A stretch of 64,000 bases of DNA from Sarcocystis neurona (Eukaryota > Apicomplexa > Conoidasida > Eucoccidiorida > Sarcocystidae). The first letter of the stretch is position 1. The number at the start of each line of letters is the position of its first letter. This document shows, in pieces, positions 47,290 through 59,214 of the stretch. The notes beneath the pieces are model-generated. The model was not told the DNA's origin, did no database searches, and worked only from the letters and a program-made list of their open reading frames with translations. Position numbers and translations under genes: made by a program. The stretch is taken from positions 4,288,828 through 4,352,827 of the forward strand of contig KL647291.1 of NCBI GenBank assembly GCA_000727475.1, read 5' to 3'.

Positions 47290-50200
47290 TTTTATCTGAA
47301 GTGGCCGCGGTGGAGCACGTTTCTCAGTTGTTATGGTGTCACTAATACGGCTGAGTACATGTTCGTGTCTCACTTGTACTCTCCTTGCAAAAGCTAATCT
47401 TCATTAACACCACGAACGACTCGACGAGCTAACAGCTGGTTGAGAAACTATGTATAGGAGTGGAGAGTCATTTGTCGTAGCTGATATGTTGCCCCCATGA
47501 GGTTGACTGCAGAATATTGACTTCTACTTATTTTAGTGAGGCACCCGTATTGTAGAGTTGCACGAGAGAGCATTTCCAAATTTAACTTCACCGTCTTCTT
47601 TACCAGCGAAGTGCGAACTGTTCACGAACGCCATTTTTCACTAAGTGCATTGTCTGCTTTCTGTGTTGTTCGTTAAGGAAATCAACTGCATCATCTTGTG
47701 CGAGTGTCAAAATATTACTTCCGTGTTTGGTCAATCTAAATAAACTGGACCAATGTGAGTAACAAGACGCACCTCTACTTTTGCGCATCCAGTAAGCCGA
47801 ACTACTTACGTTTCCGTCCCTCGTGAAAATCACTTATGAATGTAGTAACGGCAGCACGTTATTTGTGGAATCATATTGATAAGGGTGAGCTGCTGGCACT
47901 GCGCTACGAATAAGCTGAACAACTTTTCACCTGTCTGTCCTTTGTCAAGATCATGTTGTCCATACCAAGACAAAGGTTTCCCTACGTGTGCACGGTGCGC
48001 CGATCGACTAGACCATTTTGAAGATGTCACACTTCGTATGCCCTCTTCGATGTTGCAGTCCCGTCTCGGAGAGAATCTTGCGGTTATTAGGTCGGAGAGC
48101 ACTTGTGCATTCCACCGTTTCCATCACGTGGTGTGTGTATATTTCACAATACTGGACGCGTTGAGACAGACTTGTCGCGACGCGATGAACTCTTTGCTTC
48201 TTTTGCGGCCAAACTTCGGGAGCGGCACGTGGAGGTGCAGACTTCTACGAGTGGTACGGGCTTCCCTGTCCGTTTCAGTTGCCCACCCACTCAAGGTGCT
48301 GTCTTTATATTGTTTCAAAGAAGACCAAACAGGAACATGGTATCACCACCCGATTCTGATTCAAGCGGGTGTATGTGGCGGGAGCGTGAATTCGTGCGTT
48401 TCATGTCTGAAGAGACAGAAGGAGACTTTCTTTTTAACAATCATCCCCTGCATTCCTTGTCGTCCTGCGTATTTTCGAAAAATTATTACTTCCATCATCT
48501 GCATTTGGCATAGACAACTACCACGTACAGTAGACACGAGTATTTATCTAACGAGCGTAATCATATCCGGTAAGGGGTTCCCCCTTCATTGCTAGCACCG
48601 GCGGATGACCGGCGACGAAGTGGAACAGCGACCACAGCAGCACATCTGTACGTCTTTACACAGTGGCCATGTAAATAAATAAATATATATATATGTGAAC
48701 AATATATGTTCATGTATACATGCGAATAATATAAATACGTGCATTCATTGTCTTTTTGTGGATGCGTAGTGCCACTGAACGGACCAAGCAGCCGTGTATA
48801 CTGTTGCACGCCAGCATTTCACACTATCTCTATGCTCTGCAGACTCTCATGTTATCTTCTGGTAGGTCACGACGGGAAAGAAACGAAAGCCACTGCGCTG
48901 TGCGTCAGAATCCTTGCGCATGATTGCACTAGGTACAAAAAAGGTGTAACGGGATGAGGGGTAGCACCTTGTCGATAGTCATCTCTTTCGTTCTCTAGCG
49001 CGGAGCGCACGCCGCTTTTCAAAGTGGCACCACAGCGATCCTGCGTCGGTACTTTCTACTGATTTTCTGTTTTCTCTACCTTGCAATATCCAGGGCACGG
49101 AAGCTGTTTGTTCCGTCGTTCCACGGCATACAATGTGGAAAAAACACATGCATCACGAGCCGCTAAGCTCTCTTCCCTTCTCACAGGCGGAGCCACACAT
49201 GTGTGTTTATGTCCCATGTGCGTCTCCTTCATTATGCGTAAGTTACGTTTCACTGCGATCTTTGCCACCCGCCGCGTCGTCCCTCTCTTTCTTTCTTTTG
49301 CATTCATGCATTTAAGGCCTGCTCTGCCCCAGACTTTCGTGCGGCGTCGTGCCTTACCTCCAGGACGTCGATGCTCTCTCATCGTTGTACGCCTTCAATA
49401 AGTATCCTTTACTACTCTTTCGGCCTTTCCACTAGCAGTTGGATTCAATATATGTCAACTTCTTTATCTCCCGCTTTCCCCGGCTGTGTGGAGTAAGAAT
49501 CGAACCTCGTCTTTCGAGCCGCTCCGTCTCGAGTATTGAAGGCGATAATAGGACAGCAGCCACGCGTGTAGTCCCTTTCTCTGATGCAGCAAGGCAGTCA
49601 GCCGTGTTTTTCGTTTCTCTTTCTGTATAGGGTAATCCCGTAAAGAGGCCAAAGCCTGCACGACATTGCTTACGATGTACTCTCCGCTGCATTCAAAGAT
49701 AAACGGATGGACGTTGTGTCAGTGTTGATAAGAGAGTATCAGGACACGTTAGGTGTCATCTGTCTGGATAATAGAGGGGGTTTCTACAACCAGCCAGCAG
49801 TGTATCTCTTCATCGGTGGAATACTGTAAATCTGTATGATACACCACCCGAAAACGTCCCTGAGAGGTACAACCGAGTGCACAAATAGTAAACTCCAGCT
49901 TTTTAGAATGCTTTCTAATGCTGAATTTAGACTGTTTCCACATATAATCGTTTGTTTCCAGTATCACTCTTGCGTGACTTCTTCTCAAGGACTACCGTGA
50001 TCTACTCTTTTGCGCAGGTGTTAGTCTGACGCGGTTCCTGAGCCACACAGTATACTGTGTCACAGTCCAGTCCTGCGCTGGGTGCCACAGTCAATTGTTA
50101 TTGATGCCGTTGTACCCGTGGAGTGATAGAAGAGGACGTTTGTAGCGGAAGAAGCGCAAGCGCTGAATGTCTTCCTCTAGGCGGGAATTCGTGCAGGGTT

Positions 50201-50689
50201 TACATTCTGCTATGTGTCGCCGTGCATAAGGGTCGTCTGGTGAAGAACCAAGACCTGCAGCAGCACGAGCGGCAGCAAGGGAACCTGGTGGAGCAGCCGG
50301 TATGGTGACAGCGGCGACAGCGTTCTTCTTTTTCCTCTTCTTCGTCGTCCTTCCGTACTCGGGACAAGCTTATACGTGTCTCACTGACACACATATTGAA
50401 GATTTCTCTTCGGGTTTACGCCTGGGTGCAAACTTCCTGTACCTAGATCCATAATTTTTCGTTATATTACGAATATATGTACTAGTTATAAATATACATA
50501 TATATATATATGTACATCTGGAGGGGCAAAGGGGCTACACATGTGGGCAGCTTTATTTCTACTGTATGGCGCACACATATATCTATCGTAGGTCAGAGCC
50601 GCTTTTATGTCGCTACGAAACCACCGTATGTGAGCTGTTTATATCTGTGTAGACCCACCATTAGCTGCAGAATATATATACGTGTATGT

Positions 50690-51095
50690 ATACATCTCGA
50701 AGGTCGAAGCCTTACACTATAATGACCATATCTATAATATATGTGTATATATACATATATATATGTGTATATATTACGTATATGTATGCAAAACAGCGGG
50801 GGTGATAATTGCGTGCTCTATTGGTAGTTGCGTCTACTTAATATAGATGGGCTGTGTATAACGGAGTAGACTCAACACTGGCTACACATACCATGTTTTA
50901 TTAATTCTACTTGTAATACACGTATATATACATCTTGAAGACCAGAGTCTTCTAATGTAGTAACACTGTATAGAGCATTTATGTATATATGTGGAATGCG
51001 GGGCTGATAATTCAGTGCTGCATTGGTAGTAGCGTAGACTTAATTTACGTGAAACAGAGAAGCTAGCAGTGCTGTTATACCACGAACACATACGC
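50690..51095. repeat. Diverged tandem duplication of about 202 bp
   Basis: Two units share a catct(c/t)gaag segment (50692 and 50930), a gcgggg(g/c)tgataatt segment (50796 and 50998) with following ctattggtagt, and a closing gctacacatacc/gctgttatacc segment. A weaker third copy may precede them near 50590. Confidence 0.65.
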
Positions 51096-51900
51096 GAGAG
51101 GACAGAAAAAGGACGGCGGAAGGCTAGCAGTAGACACCACCTTCTACTACTTTTATGCATACAAGCAAAGCTCGTGGGTAACGCTAAACTCACGTAGCAA
51201 GAAGTGTGGACTTCTCGTGTATGAAAGAAAATCGGTCGTATAATCGAGGCCACACCACCTCCGTCGTGTGCAGCGTTGCTGTTGCATTTTTGAAAGTTGG
51301 AAAGCGACTGCCTTCCCCCCTCTTCTACTCTGCCGAGAAGCGGAAACTCCGCTAGCAACAGCCGCCGCAACAGCTGCACCAGCATTACCACCGGCTGCAG
51401 GAGCCGTGCGGTGTCGACAGCGGTAACCGCAGCAGCAGCAGTAGTAGCAACCGCTGCGCAGCAGCAGCAGGACCAGGAGCAGTTGCAACGGGCGCTGCAG
51501 CAGGAAAGCGTCCACCAGCTGCAGGAGCGGCGTGACAGCAGCAAGATCGCGCCGTTTCTTTTTCTCTTTCCCGTGTGTCCTGCACACAGGCGCAACGGCA
51601 GCAATAACCGTTGAAGCTGGTGTAGGCTTCAACATGCGGGTACAAAGCACTAGCAGCCCTCGTTGCCGTAGCACTTAGCAGCAGCAATTTCCGGTGAAGG
51701 CAGATAGCGATGGAGCTGCTTCGTGACGCTGGGAGCAGAAGGAGTCTGCTGCTTTTCGCGTGAGATGGGGCCCGTTTGTCCATCGGCAGCAGCAGCACAA
51801 GCAGCAGCGCCAGCAGCAGCAGCAGCACGCGTTCGGTTAGAAGACCGAGGTGCTGCCGGGTATTCCACGCCTCTGCAGCGGCAGTAGCGGCGAGAGGCAG

Positions 51901-52101
51901 AGCTCCAAAGATCTCGCACAACTGTACCAAGAACAACAACAGAATCCGCAGCAGCAGGAGCCGCAGCAGCACGACCCGCAGCAGCAGAATCCGCAGCAGC
52001 AGGACCAGCAGCAGCAGCTGCAGCCCCATCAGGTGCAACCGCCGGGCACTCGCTCACGGGAGCGGCAGCACCCGCAGCAACGGCAACGACCGCAGGTGTA
52101 G
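51901..52101 (+). CDS. Candidate Gln/Pro-rich exon
   Basis: After acceptor gcggcgagaggcag the frame reads SSKDLAQLYQEQQQN, then repeated Pro-Gln-Gln-Gln units (NPQQQ, EPQQ, HDPQQQ), then QPHQVQPPGTRSRERQ and TAG at 52099. The start is helix-like, the rest a hexanucleotide-scale variation on the CAG tract. The adjacent frames are Ser/Arg- or Ala-rich shadows. Product unknown. Confidence 0.3.
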   Translation, partial: SSKDLAQLYQEQQQNPQQQEPQQHDPQQQNPQQQDQQQQLQPHQVQPPGTRSRERQHPQQRQRPQV

Positions 52102-52164
52102 CAGTGGCGACAGATGGCGCGGCTGTTGGATGTTGCCAGCCCACCGGAGCAACTGTAAAAAGCA

Positions 52165-53149
52165 GTGTTGGCAGTAGGAGCAATACTGGGAGCAGCCGCA
52201 TCAGCAGAAGCAGCATCTGCAGCAGCAGCAGTAGCAGGAGAATCAGGAGACGAATACCCAGCTGCTGGAAGCTTTGCCGCACAATCCGCGGGAGCAGCAA
52301 CTACGGAGCAGGTGGGCTCAGCAACATCAGCAGCAACTACAGCAGAAGATGCAACTGCTGGTAGCAGCTCTACTGCGACAGGAGCAGACTGCTCTACGGG
52401 GTTGGAAGGAGGTGGGGCCAGACACTCGGACCGGGCAGTAGCAGCTGCAGCAGTGTCGGGGACTACAAGCATGCAGAGGACGGAGCAAGCGCAGGGGCGG
52501 CAGCAGCAGCAACTGCACAACGGTAGGTTTCCCTGCTGCTGCTCCTTGCGCGTGGAGGCGGGATACGAAAGATTGAGGCAGACACCTGGTCGTTACTGCT
52601 GCCACTGCGACAATGCAAGTGGAAGCGAATCGCCGTCTACACCCGCAGAAACAGTAGTACCCCCGCCCGCACCATCAAGACGTGTATGTTGCCGCTGCTG
52701 CCTCTTGTCTGTGCCCCAGGCAGCAGCAGAAGCAGCTCGCTGCTGCGGATCTACTGGTAAGGCGGTAGCTTCGGAGGCGGTAGCAGTTGCTGCAACGGCG
52801 GGAACACGCATATGCTGCACACAGCCGAGTTGCAGCAGCAGCAGCTCGACTAGGTTGCCAGCGCCACAGCCTGGCGGCAGAAACTGCAGCGATCTTGTAC
52901 CCTGCATGAGGAGCAGCAGTACCAGCAGCATGTACTCCGGGTCGCTCCCTCCTGCTGTAGTCCGTAGCAGCAGCTCGTGCGCTGTCTGCTGCAGCAGGGG
53001 GGCGCTGGAGAGCAGCAGCTGTGGCGTCGTCTGCCACCGTCTCGGGAGAACCCCTTCTTCGAACGCTGCAGACGCATGCGTTAACAAAGAATCGGATCAC
53101 CAGCAGCAAAAATGCAGGTTGTGTGCGCGGCAGCGGTCAGTAAGCACCA
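52165..53149 (+). other. Repeat-rich open frame upstream of the PIG-Y-like gene
   Basis: The frame containing the PIG-Y-like protein is open back to 52165 and gives Ala-rich sequence, then two Cys-rich patches (FPCCCSLRVEAGYERLRQ and RYCCHCDN; RRVCCRCCLLS) and Ser-rich sequence. It could be an extended N-terminus or a separate gene, but none of it resembles PIG-Y, and another frame is the better coding candidate from 53150. Confidence 0.35.
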
Positions 53150-53437
53150 GTGGCGCGACAGGGGCGCACGCTGCGCGGCCAGCTTCCTCGAGTTACAGCA
53201 GCAACAGTAGCATGGGAGAGCAGGGGTCGTGCAGCAGCGGCGGCAACAGCAGAAGAGAAACGTGCGCCGCGGCAGCGGGCACATGCCGCAGGGGGAGCGG
53301 CGGCAGGAGAGGAGGGGAAGGACCTGGCGCTGGTGGTTATGCAGGCACTGGAGAAATCAGCGACAGCAGCAGAAGATATGACTACGCTGCGCTGGGTGAC
53401 ACGTCCAGGCGAAGAAATGGCAGCATCAGCAGGATAG
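53150..53437 (+). CDS. Candidate terminal exon, unknown product
   Basis: In a different frame from its neighbours: an Ala/Arg/Glu stretch, then GEEGKDLALVVMQALEKSA and EDMTTLRWVTRPGEEMAA, ending at TAG 53435. The second half is non-repetitive and protein-like with a natural stop 170 bases before the PIG-Y-like ATG. A TAA at 53141-53143 closes the frame upstream, so an acceptor must lie just before 53150 if this is an exon (cgcggcag and gcggtcag are the nearest AG sites). Confidence 0.35.
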   Translation: MARQGRTLRGQLPRVTAATVAWESRGRAAAAATAEEKRAPRQRAHAAGGAAAGEEGKDLALVVMQALEKSATAAEDMTTLRWVTRPGEEMAASAG

Positions 53438-53607
53438 AGGGGTGTGCTGCTGTGAGCGGTGCATGCCGACGTACGAGGAGGAGACTTCTGGAGAGGGGAC
53501 ATTTTTCAATTTGTCAAACTCCGAACAGGCGACTATACAGCAGGGAACGTGCAGGATTTTTTGTAACTGATATAGAGGGAGAGAAGAGAGAGTCAGAAGA
53601 CGCGGGG

Positions 53608-54306
53608 ATGCTTGCAGCGACAGGAGGTTTCCTGCTGCTATTCGCAGCTACCTTTTTTTTCGGGTGTACTTACACCATGTACTTGGCGCTGACGAGCGAC
53701 GTAACCTCGTTCGCTACTACGACACAACCCGCGCCGGGGACCGATTCTGCTTATGAAGACAGCTGCTGTCTCGCATGCGGTGATGCTCTCGCGGCTGCTG
53801 AAGCAGCAGCAGGAGCGGAAGGAGGAGCAGCAGCAGACGAGAGAAGCAGTCAGCAAATGGACACTGCTGCCTCTGGTTGCTCCCCTTGCCAAGCAAGCCA
53901 CATCGAGAGTCGCCCAGCCGGTGGCAGCACCAACCCGCACTGCTGCCGCAGTGCCCAAGAGGAGCAGATAGAGACGGGGACGCTACCTGGGACTGGGAGA
54001 GCAAAAGCAGGGCGCGCTGCTGCTTCAGCTGGGAGGAAGGGACGAGGAGGAGGAAGAGGAGCAGCAGGAAGCAAGGGAAAGGAAGCAAGAGCAGCAACAG
54101 AAACGACCTACAAAACCGCGTCTGCGCGTCCTGCTGCCGCATCTGCGCCTGAAGAGAAGGAAGACGAAACTGCGGAGCTGCCGTCATTAATCGCAGACAT
54201 TCAGAAACAACACTACTGGGCATTGCTGGGACCGCTTTCCCTTGTGACTATCTTCGTTCTGGTGCACTGGAACTGGGTCAGCATGAAACTTTTCAAACAT
54301 GCTTAG
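53608..54306 (+). CDS. PIGY: PIG-Y-like subunit of GPI N-acetylglucosaminyltransferase
   Basis: Predicted 232-residue ER membrane protein. PIG-Y (yeast Eri1) is a small two-pass subunit of the complex that transfers GlcNAc to phosphatidylinositol, the first step of GPI-anchor synthesis; GPI anchors carry the surface antigens of coccidia. The N-terminus MLAATGGFLLLFAATFFFGC is a first membrane span (about residues 3-27). The C-terminus has a second span (about 203-222, LLGPLSLVTIFVLVHW) and ends W-x-x-M-K-L-F-K-H-A, matching the W-x-W-x-x-x-K-L-F-R-H ending of animal PIG-Y. Between them lies about 165 residues of Ala/Glu/Arg-rich low complexity where the family has a short loop. ATG at 53608 is chosen because it places the first span at the N-terminus as in the family; the frame is open further upstream. 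Assignment rests on topology and the C-terminal motif, not on a search. Confidence 0.6.
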   Translation: MLAATGGFLLLFAATFFFGCTYTMYLALTSDVTSFATTTQPAPGTDSAYEDSCCLACGDALAAAEAAAGAEGGAAADERSSQQMDTAASGCSPCQASHIESRPAGGSTNPHCCRSAQEEQIETGTLPGTGRAKAGRAAASAGRKGRGGGRGAAGSKGKEARAATETTYKTASARPAAASAPEEKEDETAELPSLIADIQKQHYWALLGPLSLVTIFVLVHWNWVSMKLFKHA

Positions 54307-57300
54307 CAGTTGCAAAACAGCGAGCAGGGCCGCGCAGCCGCGAAGGGGAAGGCAGAAACAATCTAAGCAATAACCTTTGTTGTTTACACGTGAGAAAGGA
54401 GTATTTCACCAACGTAAACAGTTGTCCATGTGTTATTGCGTGTGGTAATATTCACGCACCTGTGCATGTGGGTAGACGCCGGTCTCCTCCATATGGCTGC
54501 ACATATATATATATATATACTTTTGCAGGTGGGGGCGTGTTCTAATGCTTGCCGTGTGCGTGTGTTTCTATCCAGATATATTTCCTCTCCTCCATTTTGC
54601 TCAGGTCTACGTGCAATGTCTCTCTCTCTCACTACATATATATGGAAGTAGGTACGCGTGTGCGTGTGCGTGAAACTGTACAGAAATACTCTGCATGTGT
54701 AACTGAATTTTTCAATTTCTTTGTGAGCGTAGCGATTACGTGCCGTCTACGCACATCTCGCAGGTCGCTACGAAGAAGACCTTCTTCGATTATAGAGAGG
54801 GGAAAACAAAAGTCAAGAATATCGCTCATTCACGTGCAGTCCGCCTAATTCCACGTATGTGTGGATATACATATATATATCTATATATATATATATATAT
54901 ATATGTACACGTATGCGTACATATACATGTGCTTGCGTGTGCATGAATGTGTATACGCAGGTCACATATTTTCATGCAGGCGTGTAGATATACGCGCACA
55001 CACACAAATATGTCTGCGTTTAAAGAAACCCGGACATAAACGTATAGTTTGTAGATCTTCACACACGTGTTCCCACATGTGTACACGAATACGTATACTT
55101 GGTTGCAGCAAAGAAACCTTTCGTGGGCGGTTTACGCTATCAGATGTATCTGGTTGGTATTTCTGTCGGATCAATAATCTTTGTATACATATGTGTACGG
55201 GATCTTGTCGCTCCGCGGTCCCCTGCTGCAGCTGTACGGTTTGCACGTATATGTGCAAATGTATATTTGCGTATGTTTTCGTGCATACGTACTGATATAT
55301 ATATATATGTATATACATATATGTATATACATATATGCATATATATATATTATATATATAAGCTTACGCATGCTTCTGTTTATTGCGTGAGGATATATCA
55401 CTTCGTATTTAGATCTATAAATGGGCACAAACGTATTACTATTCCCGCCTTGCAAGTGCAGGTGCCAGCACTCGCTTGGGCAACTGCGCAAAGCACGTGC
55501 GGCTGCATCGGCTCCGTCTCCGAGCGGCCGGATACTCATGTGAGAGTAGAGCACCTACTTGTCTACGAGTGTACGCAGGAACAGGAGAGAAAAAAAAGTA
55601 TACGCATATCACTGGTATGTATACGTATGTGGAGGAAAGGTGAGGGAGCAGTCTTTATTGACGCTGCACAAGGGACGAAGGCATTATATGTCTACATATC
55701 TTTAGATTACAGGAAGAATCTACAAACTGCACATGCACTTGCGTAGGAACGCGCGAACATCACATAGACAGGTGTACTTTTCAATGTGTGGGTATATATG
55801 CGTTGGGTCATCCAGTTCTCTTTGAACCTATGTATGTGTAGGGACTATAATATATATATATATATAATGCCGGACGCTCCATCCACGCCATCTTATCTCA
55901 ACAGAGGAACATTCGCGAGGACTGACTTTCTTCAGTCGAAGAGCGCCTGCTGCGGCAGATACCAGGCACGGTGTTCCAACCCATGCAGAGGGTCAGCAGA
56001 AGAGCTTTCACTGGCTTTTTTGTTGTACAGGCCCCTTCACCAGTGAATGAGGGGACTCTTCTTTTAGGAGGCAAGAAGCCACAGCAGTGAATGAGCAATG
56101 GAAAATTAGTGCACTGCATAAAAGTCTTGACAGTACAAAATAAGCTGTGTTGCTACTTCGCGAGAGAATGTCTGCAGGAGGTGCTTCACCTCGTCTGTCA
56201 AACAGCCGGCCACATCACAGGTGGCTCGGTGACCGGGTCGTCTCTCTTCATTAGAACGGCGAGAGTATCGATCTTCTAGAGAGTCCCTCATTTGCACCCA
56301 GTTCAAATCACGTTTCTCGACGGAAAGTCTCGGCACTTCATGGCAACAATTGCGATTTCATGGAGAGCCTCACCAGCAGCTGTCTAATTTTACAGAATGA
56401 TGGCCGGTTTGTCGGACTTCCAACAGCAGTTGAGATCTTAATTTTTATAGACGCTCAGCGGTGGATAACGCACAAAACCTCTGTTCCTCTATACAGTCCT
56501 TCGTGAGCGACGATCGCACTGCACCACAGCGAGCCCTATAACTGCTCAGGAAACTTACACTCACTCTTCTTAATAAATCGGAGATCTCTTTCGGCGGTTG
56601 ATAACTGCGGCTAGGGACACATATTTCGAATCAATAGCGCCACAACTTCGGCCACAAGGACTTCCTGCGAGCATTCACTCTCGTGCGCGACTAGTTGACT
56701 TCTCCCTCGGGATTCAGCGGCGGCAATGCGCTCCAGATGCAGCATATGCCTTCGCCTAGCTGTAGTTCACTTGCGTTATGCACTTCGCTGTCCAGCGTTT
56801 TCACAGGGACGAATGTGCTGCTAATGCTGCTCCAACAGCGTATGCCGCTGCCGCCGCTGTGCGATGATGGTAGCGGTGGTCACGTTTTTACGCTGTTGCC
56901 GCTGCTGCTGCGCAGGGCTTTTGAGTCGTGGCGTGAATCCTGCACCGCGATTGTGGCAGCGGTACCACGCCAGCACATTCTGCGATACATATGTGTACAC
57001 ACCCGCCCCCTACAAGGAAAACCTTCGCTGCATACGTTAGTGTGAATATATACATATCGGTTCGTCCTTACATATGTCCGCGAAAAAAGTGTGTCAAAGA
57101 TATGGGGAATTGAACTGAGGTTCTGTGGACGCGTCGTGGCTGTGTAAGGTGCTGCCGCGACGGAAAGCTGCCCTAGCTGTTGCTGTTTGTGCTGCCCATT
57201 TAAGCGCTTGCGCTGCTGCAGGAGTGCTTTCACGTAGCTGCAGATCTTGATGTGACGCTGCTCCCCATATTCATTGGTGCACAGCCTGCTGAAAGCAGAC

Positions 57301-58080
57301 TGAAACCGAGACCGGCGCCGCTGCTGCTGCTGCGCATCGCTCTCCTGTTATATGCGTGTGGTGTAGCCACTGTTACTGAGTGTGTTCCTGCCGCTGCAGG
57401 ACCGTGCTGCTGTTTATGTAAGGCACCTCTGGTGCTGCTGCTGGTGGTGCTGGTGCTGCTGCACCTGCGACTGGACTACATACGCCCGGGAGCTGCTGTG
57501 ACTGCCGCAGCTCTACTTGGGCTGCTGCTGCTGCCGCAGTTCGCAACAGCCGCCGATGGTTCTGGTGCCGCAGCACAGTCGTGGCAACTGCTGCTCGTAC
57601 ACACACAGTCGCCCCTGCTGCACTGGCGCTGGCGAGCTGTGGCAGCACCAGAAGTCCTTGTTTTTTTTTCAATCCTCGGTGGGAAATGTGCTTCGCGTTC
57701 CACCGATTCTTCATAATGGACGCGAGTGTATACGTACAGCATTTCTTGGTATTTCCACGGTGCGTGTACGCCACATCGAATAACAGACGCGCATTCTTCG
57801 GGGGCATTCATGACCTCTCGGACAAGCGACTGAAAACGAGTGTTGTATAAAACACAAGACTGTTAACGGCCAGCTCATACGCATAGATATATATATATAT
57901 ATATGTACAAACGTACACACAAGGTCACACAGATATACCCACACGTGAATATATGCGTGCGCGTATACACATATATATATATATATATATGTAGAGAGAG
58001 AGAGCGAGAGAGAGACCGACACAGGCATATACTTGTATCTATCTATATCTCTCTCTATAAATATTATGTAAAGATTTCAG
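54307..58080. other. No confident gene
   Basis: TA microsatellites (54500-55370, 57890-58010), a repeat-poor part (55880-56700) and a CTG-rich block (57290-57650). A 59-codon ATG frame at 55867-56046 (MPDAPSTPSYLNRGTFARTD) follows a TA repeat directly and is the neatest small frame. A minus-strand candidate exon near 57245-57080 reads YVKALLQQRKRLNGQHKQQQ after acceptor agatctgcag. A hydrophobic Leu-rich plus-strand frame spans 57252-57716. None is supported well enough to call. Confidence 0.4.
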
Positions 58081-58341
58081 AAGGCGGTGTCAAGCTCGTC
58101 GAGCCCCATAATTGCTGCAGAATACATCGCACAGAAAGACGCAAAAGAAGCAGCTGAAATACAGAAGAAGCATGCACAGCAAGAAAGACATCTGTGGGAG
58201 CAAAACAGCAGCAGCAGCACAGCAGCATTACAAAAGGCGCGCAAGGAACAGGAAGGGATCCACCTAACGGCAACAAAAGATTGTGAACAGGGGCAGCAAC
58301 AAGGCGTCCTTCTCCTCAGCAGCAGAAGTCGACACGGGTGA
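58081..58341 (+). CDS. Candidate terminal exon, coiled-coil type
   Basis: Acceptor atgtaaagatttcag preceded by a pyrimidine-rich stretch; the frame is phase 0 and runs 86 residues to TGA at 58339. It reads KAVSSSSPIIAAEYIAQKDA then KEAAEIQKKHAQQERHLWEQ, a short Ser run and KARKEQEGIHLTATKDCEQG. The heptad-compatible, charged helix with little homopolymer suggests a real coiled-coil C-terminus. No family recognised; upstream exons were not found in the TA-rich DNA before it. Confidence 0.4.
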   Translation, partial: KAVSSSSSPIIAAEYIAQKDAKEAAEIQKKHAQQERHLWEQNSSSSTAALQKARKEQEGIHLTATKDCEQGQQQGVLLLSSRSRHG

Positions 58342-59214
58342 ATCATTTGGGCCGGCTGCAGAGATGCAAAAACTTCAGAACTTACGCCAACACATGCGGG
58401 CAGAGCAGAAGCAGCAACAGAGCAGCAGACCACCAGCAAGAGACATAGCGCCCTAGGACAAGAGGTGCTTAGATAAGAAACAGTACGCCTATACTCCGCA
58501 GATTAGGTATTGAACAGCTAGCAGCACAGCTGCAGCAACTCTGGGGTCTGTGAGCGCTGCACAGAAGGCACGGCAACAGAGACAGAAACGAAGGTCAGCA
58601 CGGAAGAGGTGCGCTACTTGCAGCAAAATCACAGCAGCAGAAGGAGCAGCAGTCACTTTGTCTGCCTACCCATATATAAGTACACAGACACATTCATGCA
58701 TATGTATCTATACATAGATATACATATATGTATGTATACACACATATAGTATATATGTATGTGTAAATTTCATATATATCTAAATAGGGGTCTAGGCAGG
58801 CGTAGGCGTCTGCTAGGGTATACATGTGGATTACAGATAGGTACGTGCAGGTGAATAGATATAGACATACACACATGTGAACCGCTATCCAGGGGAAACA
58901 GAAGCGTCGGCACATAACGAAGACGGACGTGCATACAGTCAAATACAGGTAGAAATTGATACTGCTCGGCTTGTAGCCATACATATATATATACATATAT
59001 ATATGAATAGATACTCCTCCGCCTGCAGCCATATAAATATATATGCGCACGGCGAGGGAGAGCCACTTTTACGAAGCACAAGTTTCTTCGGAGAGAGAGG
59101 AAACAGGAGCCAAGGCAGAAGATTGTAGAGACAAAAGAAATGGTTGGCGCCTGCACTTAATAGGAAAGGATACCCCCGGTGTGTACGTACACCCGAAGTC
59201 CACCAGTGCCTTAC
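58342..59214. other. No gene supported
   Basis: A decayed CAG-rich patch (58350-58660) and TA repeats (58690-59040). Confidence 0.5.

Larger units (their letters stand above)
45700..51740. other. Repeat-poor segment without confident genes
   Basis: From about 45.7 to 50.4 kb there are almost no CAG/CTG runs and few TA microsatellites, unlike most of the window. Several 60-90-codon frames on the minus strand are of balanced composition (for example 49988-49749, containing KKLEFTICALGC, and 48102-47830), and a 239-codon plus-strand frame spans 47876-48595. In non-repetitive DNA such lengths occur by chance, and no domain, splice chain or homologue was recognised. From 50.7 kb TA repeats and a tandem repeat of about 200 bp return. 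Confidence 0.45.

Noticed and set aside
47876..48595. 239-codon plus-strand frame with several Cys pairs, considered as a zinc-finger or mobile-element protein
   Set aside because: Cys spacing fits no known finger, two other frames are also open over half of it, and no transposon hallmark (terminal repeats, DDE or RT motifs) is present.
49490..49520. tRNA-like GGTTCGATTC motif on the minus strand
   Set aside because: The flanking bases do not form a T-stem and no acceptor or anticodon arm can be drawn.
57085..57125. GTTCAATTCCCC sequence resembling a tRNA T-loop
   Set aside because: No matching stems upstream; likely chance.
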